64,000 nucleotides of DNA from Eximiradius sp. (GTDB lineage Bacteria; Bacteroidota; Ignavibacteria; Kapaibacteriales; UBA2268). Both the position numbers and the translations under genes were made by a program. This document shows positions 45,209 through 55,600 of the stretch, piece by piece (positions within the stretch are counted from its first letter, which is position 1; each line of letters begins with the position of its first letter). The DNA lies in the NCBI GenBank assembly GCA_937127445.1, contig CAKZLY010000013.1, positions 62,001 through 126,000 of the forward strand, in the 5' to 3' direction. The notes below the pieces were generated by a model. That model ran no database searches. It was not told the DNA's origin and saw only the letters and a list, made by a program, of their open reading frames with translations.

Positions 45209-47295
45209 TATGGGATAGCCGAAACTCTATTTCTATTGTTGAAGCTAATGTTAAAATCTCGTGTAGTGATAATTCCATCCATATTCATATCGCCGACAAG
45301 ATAGCCATTGAATAAATTATATTCCCAAATGTTTGCATCAGGGATGATAGAGTAAAAATCTCTATCATCAATTCGACCGTTTTCGAAAATACTGCCGTTC
45401 ATTTCGCCGGCAATCAAGGCATAAACAAAACTTCCATCAAGATTTTTATCAACACGTTTCAGCGAAGAAACACCACCCATTACTAAATCAGGTGAGGTAA
45501 AATCTAAACTGCGGGTTACCCCGGGCATAATTGAAACCTGCTCTTTGGTAATTACTGCCAAATGGTTTCTGTGGCGAATTGCAACATAGTAATCGCTGCT
45601 ATCCAATCGGTTTGTCTGGCTATAATTTGCAACTGCGATCACCTCATTACCGTATATATCAACTAAACGACCATCTCGCTTGACAAGGTAAGTGCGAAAA
45701 ATACCCGGTTGAGTGAAGCTTTTGCGAAATTCTACAACCACCCAATCAACTACTGAATCAGGAAGCTGCGTTGTAACGTAGAATTGCCTCATCGGGTCCA
45801 GGTTATACGGATAAATATCAGGTGGAGGAACCGGCAAATAGCCTCGCTGACGAAGGTCGTCCGCCATCGAGCCAAAACGATAAGCACCTTCTAAGAATAC
45901 TTTACCCGCAATCTGAAAAAGTGCAGCCGCAGTACTACCTATTGCGAAATAACCTAAATTGTTAATGTTTGTTGCATAACTAAATGCCCAACCACGAGCT
46001 GTGTCCCATTGCGGTTCGGCAGAAGTTTGCAGATCAACCCAGGAATTTGCGAACCAACTTTGCAATTTTAGGAGCTCAAATTGTAAATTGTTTTGTTCAT
46101 CAAGAGTATCAGTTTGTGAGCGACGCCATCCATAACCGAAAAGCATATTTGTTCCGACATCAACAAATTCGCCTGAGGAATTCTTCCCACGAATTTCAAA
46201 GAAACGGCGAACTTTTGTATTGCCCAAAGGTTGCATCGGGAAAGTTGCTGGACGAACAGTAGCAATCAACTCAGTTATACCATTAGCCGAGTTTTCGTCA
46301 GGGAAAATGGCATAAGTGAATGGATTGTGCAAAAGCATTCTTTCGCCACCGGTACGGACACGAGTAAGCCGCAATGTTCCGCTAATTTCAGCATTTGGAT
46401 TGTTCTCATTATAGACAGGATTTTTTGTGGATGCAATTGTCAGTGTATCTTGCAAAAAAATTCTGCCACCGACGTAAAGGCTATCGTTTACTGCAACATT
46501 TTTATCAATAATCAAGTCACCTGAATTTGCTTGAATTAGTTTTTGCAATGAATTTGCATTTGATGGAAGCTCACCGCTTGCAATAATTGAGCCATTACCC
46601 GAATAGCGAACATCTACGCGCCCTTCAAAAATTGGCTCGACTGATAAACTGCTACCGGTAAAACGTTCGATTTCAGTAGAATCTGCCATTGCGAAATTCT
46701 CGGCTTCCGTATTATTGAGAGTGCCGCGAGTAAGTGTTAGTTTTTCGGTAATCTGAAACCCACCGCTGACTACATTCACGCCAAAAGGATTATCAATATT
46801 TAGACGTGAAAATTGACCATTTGCTAAAATGTTCTGCGGTGCATTATCGTTGCTCAAGCGCAAATCGCGTGGACCATCGTAGCGTGCGTCGCGATTGACA
46901 ACAGTTGAACGTGCTATAACGTCTTCGGGTTGAAGTCCAATCCAGCGAGTAGTAAAATCGGCGCCATCGACAATTATCAACGAATCCAAAACAATCAAAT
47001 TGCGAGTCCGATTGTTCTGATCCTTAAAATCGGCAACAATCTTTTTAGCATTGTTTTTTAGCACAAGTTGATTGTAAACGATATTCGGGACTACTTGCTG
47101 AGAACCTTCGCGTTGCTGCAAAAATTCGACACGACCACCCAATGTATCGGGCAAAGCATTTACCTGCCCATTTTTAACTTTGATAGTTCCTTTGTTGTTG
47201 ATTTTACCACCGGAATTATCCAATACATATTGAGCTGCCATCTGTGTGGTAGCTAATATTATCATTACAACAATATGTATTAGTATTCTTTTCAT
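45208..47295 (-). CDS. Surface protein with dockerin-like C-terminus
   Basis: 695 residues. A signal peptide (MKRILIHIVVMIILATTQMAAQ) leads to an N-terminal module (KINNKGTIKVKN to VPNIVYNQLVLKNN) that is paralogous to that of the protein at 47389. A long beta-helix-like region follows, with GGERMLLHNPFTYAIFP near the middle. The end carries two calcium-loop-like segments: AGEMNGSIFENGRIDDRDF and GDMNMDGIITTRDF, where D669, N671, D673 and D680 form a good dockerin-type loop. No T9SS domain is visible. It is the first gene of the six-gene operon, downstream of a long-loop terminator. Confidence 0.72.
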   Translation of the reverse strand: MKRILIHIVVMIILATTQMAAQYVLDNSGGKINNKGTIKVKNGQVNALPDTLGGRVEFLQQREGSQQVVPNIVYNQLVLKNNAKKIVADFKDQNNRTRNLIVLDSLIIVDGADFTTRWIGLQPEDVIARSTVVNRDARYDGPRDLRLSNDNAPQNILANGQFSRLNIDNPFGVNVVSGGFQITEKLTLTRGTLNNTEAENFAMADSTEIERFTGSSLSVEPIFEGRVDVRYSGNGSIIASGELPSNANSLQKLIQANSGDLIIDKNVAVNDSLYVGGRIFLQDTLTIASTKNPVYNENNPNAEISGTLRLTRVRTGGERMLLHNPFTYAIFPDENSANGITELIATVRPATFPMQPLGNTKVRRFFEIRGKNSSGEFVDVGTNMLFGYGWRRSQTDTLDEQNNLQFELLKLQSWFANSWVDLQTSAEPQWDTARGWAFSYATNINNLGYFAIGSTAAALFQIAGKVFLEGAYRFGSMADDLRQRGYLPVPPPDIYPYNLDPMRQFYVTTQLPDSVVDWVVVEFRKSFTQPGIFRTYLVKRDGRLVDIYGNEVIAVANYSQTNRLDSSDYYVAIRHRNHLAVITKEQVSIMPGVTRSLDFTSPDLVMGGVSSLKRVDKNLDGSFVYALIAGEMNGSIFENGRIDDRDFYSIIPDANIWEYNLFNGYLVGDMNMDGIITTRDFNISFNNRNRVSAIP

Positions 47296-47312
47296 TTTTT
47301 CTTTTAGTTTAT

Positions 47313-47366
47313 AAAAGCCCGGTTTCTCGAGGTTTTGAGTGTTTTTTTTCGATACACCGGGCTTTT
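47313..47366 (-). terminator. Long-loop hairpin between the 47389 and 47295 genes
   Basis: AAAAGCCCGGT (47313-47323) pairs perfectly with ACCGGGCTTTT (47356-47366) across a 32-base loop. On the minus strand the stem ends in GGGCTTTT and AT, so it can terminate the upstream three-gene set. The loop contains an A run and a TCGA, unusual for a simple terminator. Read-through control of the downstream operon is possible. Confidence 0.65.
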
Positions 47367-47388
47367 ACGAACAATTATTTAACAGAAA

Positions 47389-49548
47389 TTATTGATTAAT
47401 TTCAATAATGCCTTCGTTGTTAATAGTACCATTATTTTGAATTGCATTAGTTTCAAGTACTGCTGGGTTTGGACCATAAGGAGTAATCCAGATACCATTA
47501 AATCCAGGATTAGTAGTAAACGACGATTTAGCAGCAATACCTGTTCCAAATGCTGGTTGCATTGTATTTGTATTCAAGTTCTGCAGCGTAACTCCGAGAG
47601 CTGATTTAGTCTTGAATACATAAGTTGCTCCGTTATCTTCGTTGCCAAGGATAAATGCAGCATTTGTTAAGTTAGCTACAACAATTGAATTTGCGGCTGG
47701 ATTTGTACCATAAACGCTTGCTTCAGATGTAGTGTTGCCAGTAGCAGGAGTTCCTGCAAATGGACCAGCAATACCAGCATAAACCATATGGCGAATTTCA
47801 ACATTGTCATCTTCAGATGGGCGAGTACCTTCATCCCAAGTATTCGGATTTGTCCAGCGACCGTCTGTAATTGAGTAGAAAGTAGTCGGACCAGCAGCAA
47901 GAACAATGTCGTTTCCGCTTGCGAACAATCCGATGCCGTTAGGCAAGTTAGCAGTTGCGGTATTACCAATACCAGCAAGTTCAACATAACCAAGAGAAGC
48001 TGCCGTTGCAGCAGTTCTTGTTGGGATTTGGCCAGTACCAACCTTTTCACGAGCTGGCTGGTTGGATGCTTCATACATACGAAGTGATGCTTGAGTGTAT
48101 GGAGCAGTCCAGTTTGTTCTTTCGTCTTCACGATAAGCAGCACGAACAGTCATTGCAAAAGCACCTGTATTGCCGGCATAGCTTAGGTTGATTTTTCTAT
48201 TTACATCAGTAGTTGAGTTATAATCGAATGGATTTTGACCAGGACGAACATTCAATGTAATCGAAGTTGGGTTATCTGCATCGGCAACCAAAGTAACGAT
48301 GGTGTTAGTATTGTTGAAAGTATATGCTTGAGCAGTTGTATTAGTTACACGCGAGAATAGACCAACAACTTCGTTCATACTAGTGTAGGTTGCGGTAGCT
48401 GTTGGAGTGTTCATACGGAAGGTGCCATTATTGGCTGCCATATCAAGATTGCCACCATCAAGCGAGAAATTACCGCAAACGTTAATATCGTTGCCATAAG
48501 ATGCAGTTCCACCAGTTTTAAGTCCAGTACCGGAGAGGAACAAATTACCATAACGTTTGCCATCCTGGTTCAAAGTTGGGAGAATAGTTTGAGCACCACC
48601 GTTATAAGTAATGTTCGAACCGCAAGCAAAGTTAAGATTTGTACCATCGCCATTGTTTGCGATGCTGCTCGAAATAACAAGATTATTACCAGTACCTAAA
48701 TTAAGGACACCTGTTGAGCCGATAGTTGTAGCACCTGCAAATGTAACTGTACCAAGGTTGCCAGCACCTCCATCGTTAGCAGTTAAAGTACCGTTGAGAG
48801 CTAATGTACCATTGAAATTCACAGCACCAGTACCAGTTACATTAAAGTTTGAACCATTTTGCGTAGTAACTGCATCGCTGAAAGTAACAGATCCGGCACC
48901 AGTATTAACAGTACCAGTTCCTTGAACTGTAACAGGAGCCCCACTTGCAAAGGTAGAAGCACCAGCACCAAGATTCAAAGTACCAGCAACTGCAAAATCG
49001 TCTGTTGCATTAACCTGATATGCAGTTACAGTAGTTGCAGCAACAACTGTAGCTTGGCTTGAAGCATTGATAATATAGTATGGATCAGTTGTTGGATAAA
49101 TATTCTGCGAACCACCTGTAGCAGCATAGTAGAATGTGCCTGTTCCAAAGTTTAGCGATGAAGCAGTCGAATAGAACGGATAAGTGGAAAGTTGAGCATA
49201 GCCTGCAAGAGGAGTAGGACAAGCTTCGCCGATAACGCGAATACCGTCCTGCATCACCTTGGAGCCACCCGACACAACAAGTCTCTGATAGTAATAAGGC
49301 TGAACGACCTGATTAGCTGTCGTTGAAGCCCATTCGACAACACCAGGAATAGCGTTAGCCGCGCTTTGACCTAAATTAGCCGAACCTGTAATAGTGGCAT
49401 TTGTAGCTTTCAGCTTTATAACTCCACCACAGGTTGCATTATAATTTCCATTGTTGATAAAGCCTTGAGCAAATAGTTCTATTCCGACTAAATTCAGAAC
49501 TATTGCTGCAAGAAAAATTGTCCAATTTTTTTTCATTCTGTTTCTCAT
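47389..49548 (-). CDS. Repeat-rich surface protein related to the giant 49659 protein
   Basis: 719 residues from the ATG at 49548; ATGs at 49536 and 49587 are alternatives. After a signal peptide the N-terminal module (VIKLKATNATITG to VVEWAST and YYYQRLVVSGG) is paralogous to the start of the protein at 45208. A glycine/threonine/asparagine-rich beta-helix-like part (190-340) follows, with units such as GTLNLGAGASTF. Near residue 560 comes FYSITDGRWTNPNTWDEG, the module found six times in the giant protein. The C-terminus ends in INNEGIIEINQ, with no sorting domain. Confidence 0.75.
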   Translation of the reverse strand: MRNRMKKNWTIFLAAIVLNLVGIELFAQGFINNGNYNATCGGVIKLKATNATITGSANLGQSAANAIPGVVEWASTTANQVVQPYYYQRLVVSGGSKVMQDGIRVIGEACPTPLAGYAQLSTYPFYSTASSLNFGTGTFYYAATGGSQNIYPTTDPYYIINASSQATVVAATTVTAYQVNATDDFAVAGTLNLGAGASTFASGAPVTVQGTGTVNTGAGSVTFSDAVTTQNGSNFNVTGTGAVNFNGTLALNGTLTANDGGAGNLGTVTFAGATTIGSTGVLNLGTGNNLVISSSIANNGDGTNLNFACGSNITYNGGAQTILPTLNQDGKRYGNLFLSGTGLKTGGTASYGNDINVCGNFSLDGGNLDMAANNGTFRMNTPTATATYTSMNEVVGLFSRVTNTTAQAYTFNNTNTIVTLVADADNPTSITLNVRPGQNPFDYNSTTDVNRKINLSYAGNTGAFAMTVRAAYREDERTNWTAPYTQASLRMYEASNQPAREKVGTGQIPTRTAATAASLGYVELAGIGNTATANLPNGIGLFASGNDIVLAAGPTTFYSITDGRWTNPNTWDEGTRPSEDDNVEIRHMVYAGIAGPFAGTPATGNTTSEASVYGTNPAANSIVVANLTNAAFILGNEDNGATYVFKTKSALGVTLQNLNTNTMQPAFGTGIAAKSSFTTNPGFNGIWITPYGPNPAVLETNAIQNNGTINNEGIIEINQ

Positions 49549-49593
49549 ATTGGTACCCAATAATGTATTCATAATAATAATTTTCATCTATAA

Positions 49594-49637
49594 CAAAAAT
49601 ACGTTTTCGATGCAATAAATTTTTAAGTAGAAATACT
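49594..49637 (-). promoter_or_regulatory. Shared promoter-like element upstream of the 47389 gene
   Basis: Reading the minus strand: AGTATTTCTACTTAAAA (49637-49621), 19 bases, then TATTTTTG (49601-49594), a Bacteroidota-type -7 box. The box lies 45 bases before the chosen ATG. The same 17 bases, same 19-base spacing and same box occur upstream of the gene at 60110 (62393-62436). Confidence 0.7.
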
Positions 49638-49658
49638 TAATTTTTAGTAACATAACGT

Positions 49659-52600
49659 TTATTCACCTATTTGAATAACACCTTGATTTTGAATAGTAGC
49701 ATTATTAATCACATTTTTCCTAACTGTAAGAGCATTTATCTCGTTAACATTCAAAGTTGCGTTATCTTTGATAAATAAATTTCCTAATATTACTATTGGG
49801 GTATTAACAAATTTTGTGCCATTCCCAGAAAGAATAACATTATTTGGATAATTCGCTAATCCAAAAGGATTTGGGATAAGTGTCTGAGTGCCATAGAACT
49901 CTATATTTGAGTACTCCCCAAGCAAATAATTAGCAAAACCTGATAGTACACTTGTTGTTGGATTTACATTGCCACCAAAAGCAATTGTTGAGCTATCAAG
50001 CAAACGGAATGAAGTACTTCCACTGATGATGTTTGCTAACATTGTGCCCTGGTTGTGCAAATCAAGGCGACCGTTGTAGAGTAGCGTGATACCACCAACA
50101 GAAGGATTTGCAACGTTCAACCTAACATTATGAAGCGAATCGTTCCAACCAATAATAACTGAATCTCCTGCAAACTCATTTACGTTGCTTGGGAATTCAC
50201 CTTCGGGAGCAAAAATTGTTCTGCTTTCGTTGAGAGCCCAAGTGTTGTGGTCGTTCCATAATCCGCTTTGTTTGCTATAAAAGGCAAGATTTTTCTTTTC
50301 ACCGATGTAGAAATCACCAAAACCGCTCCAAAAATCGGCAGAATTTGCAATTTCAACAGATGCAACAGAAGTATTCCAATTAAGTTGAGAATATTGATGT
50401 AAATTCCAAAGAGGAGTTTCGGCAGGATATGATTTACGTAGCAGATATGCATTCGATACATTCGCACCTGGAAAATTATTAACTTCAGAAGCAGGGAACG
50501 TGAATTTTGTATTAAATTGCCTTGTGCCAAGAGTAAAATTGTTTTTGTTTCGAATTTGCCACCAATAATTTACACGTCGAGTTTCATGAATTCTTGCTGA
50601 ATTTATGCTCGGATGAGAATTTGCAATAACAGAAACAAAACCAGAATTGCCACTACCCGAAGTGAAGGTTAATTCGGCAGGAGTATAAACATTTCCAAAC
50701 CCAACTTCAAATTTAAATGAGCCTGCTCCCGTACCAAACGGACGCAAAAGCAATCCATCAATATGCCCGCTACCGTTTCGAACAATAGTAGTTGTGTCGT
50801 GCAAAAGTTTGACAACTTTATTATTGGTTCTTGCATTGATAACAGAATTATTAGTATTTGCAAATGTTAGACGACGTTCGATTTTAATTTCAGCTGAATC
50901 AATTGAACCAGACAAAATTAAGTTCCCGTTATTTTTGTTTATAGTTAGATTATAGAAATTAACACCGGAAGTGTCGTTCATTACAACGTATTGATTACCA
51001 TTCCCATTGATTGTAACATTTGAATTACCGCCAAAAACTTGTGTCCCATTATTTGCGATAAGATTTCCAAGCAAATTAACATTAGCACTGCCAAAGGACA
51101 AATAACCAAGGTCAACGCGAACAGTGTCATCAATGGTAAATGTGGTAGGCGAGAAAGTAACAGTTTTGCTAGATGTACCAGAGTTGTTTACAATTACAGT
51201 TTTTGGGTTAGTCGGGCCATCGCCAGTAGCCTGATTTAAAGAACCGACATATTCGAAAATACCTTTGCCGTAAGAACGAATATTAGCTGTTCTAATAGAA
51301 CCAATATTGGGATAAAGCCCAGTAAGAGAATTAAACCCATAGGCATCATCAGTAGCAATATAACAACTATCACGAAGTTCGAAAGAAAGCCCGCGAATAT
51401 AGCGTTCGTCGAGAAGGACAAGCTTACCTGGCAAGCCATTGATTTTCTCAACCGTAAGCGAGCGGATCCGCGGATTGCTTTGATTAACTGTTACAACGCG
51501 CCCATTACCGATAAAAACTCTGTCTGTTTCAAGATTTGGCCATCTCGGAGCAACTGCACCATTATAGCCCTCAATTGACCAGGTGTTAATATCATTCCAA
51601 TTGCCTGATTGACGAGAATAGAAACGCAAGCCAGCAATTTCAGCAACAAAGAAATCACCAAATTCAACGTTATTCCTAGTTGTAGTTGAGGAATCGGTTC
51701 GTAAATCTGGAACAGTTGTAAACCAAGCACCAGGAGCATTCCAGGCAGGAGTACGGCGGAAGTGCTCCATAATACCAAAAGAAGTACCAACTTTCAGGTC
51801 GCCCGAAGGTTGATAACCTTTTCTGAAAAATGTTGTTAACGCAAAAGTTCTGCCTGAACCTAATTCAAATTGTGGACTACCTGCCGGAACAATCCTCCAG
51901 TAGCGGTCAATCTGAGTATTCGGTTGATGCAGATCGCAATTTGCTAAATCTGGATGTAACACTCCATAGGCAGTAACTGATAGCAAGCCTTGCGTTCCTG
52001 AGCCAGAGGATATATCTAATTGAACAGGAGTATATGCATCGGACGAACCAACAGTAAATAAAATATTTTGTGAGCCATTATTAATCCAGCGTCGGAGTTC
52101 ACCATTGACGTGTCCTTGGCTAAATCTCTGGATAGAAGCCAGATCGATTGATGAAGTCCCAACCTGCACATATCTATTATTTGTATTAACAATTCCAGTA
52201 TTTCCAATAGAAAATTCGAGAGTGTTTTTAATTATCAAATTGGAATTTGGATAATTTACGTTGTTCGACAATTCAACGGAACCACCGTTAGACTTACTGA
52301 TAGCTAAATCAAAGAATGGGATATTGTCACTGCGTTTTATTTTAACAGTCTGAATTTGCTTTGTAGGTGGATTTGAACTGCTATTCCCAACAAAAGCAAA
52401 TCGCCGCGTACCAGTATTCCCCGTTCGGAAAAGTCCATCAATAGTTAAATCACCGCCTAAATTGACCGTATTACCATTCATATTAAAGATTGAATTATCG
52501 CGAATGGTAAGGTCGTTTCGTATGGTTATGATTGGACTACCGAGCAAAAGCTCTTTTCCGTAAGTATTAGCAATATCGAGATTCCAGAAAGGGACAGAGG

Positions 52601-55600
52601 AGATGATATCAAAATTCTGAGTATTTGACAAGAGCGAATCTGGATGACCAATCTGAACAGTACCGCCAGTTACCGTATTTACGGTGGTGTTAACAAAATA
52701 GTCGGGGTCCTTTTCTCCAATTGCACTTGTATCCATCGTGCGAAGAACAACAACTCGACCTCCTGTCATCGTAAATTTTGAATTAGCTTCGCCAAAATCG
52801 AAAGCAGCACGGCGTTGTGAACTGTTGGTAGTTGAACCTTTAATCATCACTCGAATTTCTGCACTATCACGCAAACGGAAATCTACAGCTGATGTTAAGA
52901 ATCTTCGACGTAGCGAACCAGCTACATTGAGTTTGCTACCACCTTGGAAATCAATTATTGTAACGCTTTCATATTGGAAATGTTCATCTTTCTGATTACC
53001 TATATTCATTGTACCGTTGAGAAGCCACACGGAAGCATTTTGCCCGCAAATTAATCCATCACTATATGTTACGCTACCATCTCGAACAACAAGCCCGACT
53101 AAATCACCCAAAAAGACATCACCATCTCCGTCGGTCGAAAGCGTTATGTTAGCAGCATTATCGTGGTAATACATTCCTGCATCCAGAATGAAATCCACAC
53201 TCGGTCGAGTGAGCACTGCATTAGTAAATGCATTTGAAAACGATTGAGATTCGTTATGCAAGTTATAGATAGAGTCGGATTTAACAACTCGAACAGTACC
53301 AATCGAGGTATAGTTTCCTTCACCTCTGATATAAGAATGTTTACTGCCTAAGAATATCAATCGAGCGTTAACTGTATCATTAGCAAATAATCTAACGCCA
53401 GCAGGACTTGATGCGTCATTTTGGAATACGCCTTCAACATATAAAGTATCGATGCTTTTTACAGGAGGTCCCTGCATTTTACGCAAGTAGCCATTTGGTC
53501 CGACACGAATAGTGTTTCTAACGCGAAGAGATTTATTATTGAAGTATCCAAAATCAAGCATTGAGGTATTCGGTGCAGACGTAGCAATCTGAACACTATC
53601 GACAGAGAAACGAGGAGTTTGATTGAGTGTAATGAGATGATTTGAACCAATTATGACAGTATCGCCCTGGAAAAAGCCTGGCGTATTTAGAGCTACAACG
53701 TTACTACTATGTGGATTCCCTGCATTGAAAAAATTAGTCCAAGAGCGCGGATCTTCCCAAGAACCATATTGGCGGCTCCAATATATTCGTGGTCGTTCAA
53801 AAGATGAGGGCTCGCCAGCTGTCCAGTCATGGTTGGGCAGAGTATAGGCATTATCAACTATAATATATTTGTTAGTTGTATCTATTTGAAGGTTTGAAGC
53901 ATTGAAAATAGCAAAGCCCCAGCCCGGGTCGTTAGGTTCGACATCAGCTCGACGGTAAATAAGCGGTCTATAGTTCAATATATTGCCCACACGCTCAGCA
54001 TCGTTGTATCTGAGCCTTAGTGAAGATGTTCCATTACTCAAAACAATATTACTTGTGCTGATGCTCCAATACTTTCTTAACATATTAGGATTGGACCCTG
54101 GAGCTTGAGGATGAGAATAAGCGCTTCTAAGAGTGATTTCTAAAAAATTGTTCGTATTGTATGTTTGGTTGGTAAGCGTAACTCTTGCTTCGCTGTATCG
54201 GACAGGACGCAACCCTAATGAGTCTTCCCCAATTGGGAAAGTAAATGTATATGTTTGGTTTGTAACTACTGGATATATTTTTCTTATGCGAGCAGTATTA
54301 GAACCGCCGCTTACTTTAAACAAACGGGAAGCGTTAAACAAATTCAAGCTATCGATTATTGAATTAGCACCAAATGTTGTAATTGTATTATCGTTCAGTG
54401 CAAAAATTGTGTTTGTCCGGAACTGGACAGAATCGCTAAACTGTATATTTACAGAAGAAGTAATATTACCAGAAGGTTTATCAATTCTAACTGTTGAAGG
54501 AAAAGCGGTTAAGTTTGCTGAACCTCGAATTCTCTGGCTCATAGCATCAATAAAGTAAATACGGCGATTAGATGGGTTAGCTTGGTTATGAAAACCTACA
54601 CCATTTGAGTAATTAACTACATCGCCTTGAATGTTAATCTCTCGTGCTCCATCACGGTTACGGAAACGCCCCCCACGGAAAACAATACTATCGCGAATAG
54701 TAAGCGGTGCATTGTTTGTAAGGTTAACATATCGATCTGCTGCACTACGATTATAATTGATTTCAAGAGATGCAATTGTTGAAGGAAGACCTGAACCTGT
54801 TTCTTGAACTGCATCTGATGCCGCACCAATATAAGCAAAGTTATTATTACCTAAATTATTCCAGTTGAAATTAATAATCGATGAAGATGTAAGCTGCCTA
54901 ATATTCCCTTGTGTAGTAGAGTTCTGCACAATTCCTTGAACAGAGCCGATGTAGAGTTTCCCACCATTTTTCATAACAAATTGGTCGGTGCGAATATAAT
55001 TTTCCCCCGGCATAACGAGCTTACCAACTCCATTATTAGATTTTTCGAGCAGTACATATCGCAAATCAACATTGGAAAGATTGAAATAAACTGAATCGCC
55101 ATCCCCGATAATAGCGTAATCACGATAAGAAGAATTATTGTATCTTGGATAGTCATTGACAGTGTTAGTTGTGATAGCATAACCTTGTTCGGTGTCTTCG
55201 TAGAGAACAGTAGCGTAAGCCCATGTATTTGGGTCGGTCCAGTTGCCGGAATTACGAGAATAGAAAATACGTTCAGTAACAGTCGGTGGGTCCTCGCCAA
55301 TCATAAGCACAATAGAAGAAGCAGGTGAAAATTGTGAAGTAACATTAAAGATATTGTTCCCACCTAAAGAAGGATTATTGAGAGCGATATCTAATTGAGT
55401 AGTTGTATTCCCACTTGTAGAGATATTAGATGTTCTTGTCCAAAAACCAGTTGTAAGAAGTCTAAAACCTCTATAATTTATAGGATTAATTCCTCCACGC
55501 GGTTCATCTTGAGTGAAAAACAATCTCGTATTTAAAGTATAATTACCTTGGATATATTGAGGTGTCATACCATACGGTAAAGTAATTTCATAGTATCTTT

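Noticed and set aside
48611-48925. A 104-codon proline-rich plus-strand frame
   Set aside because: It is the antisense shadow of the repetitive Gly/Thr/Asn region of the 47389 gene.
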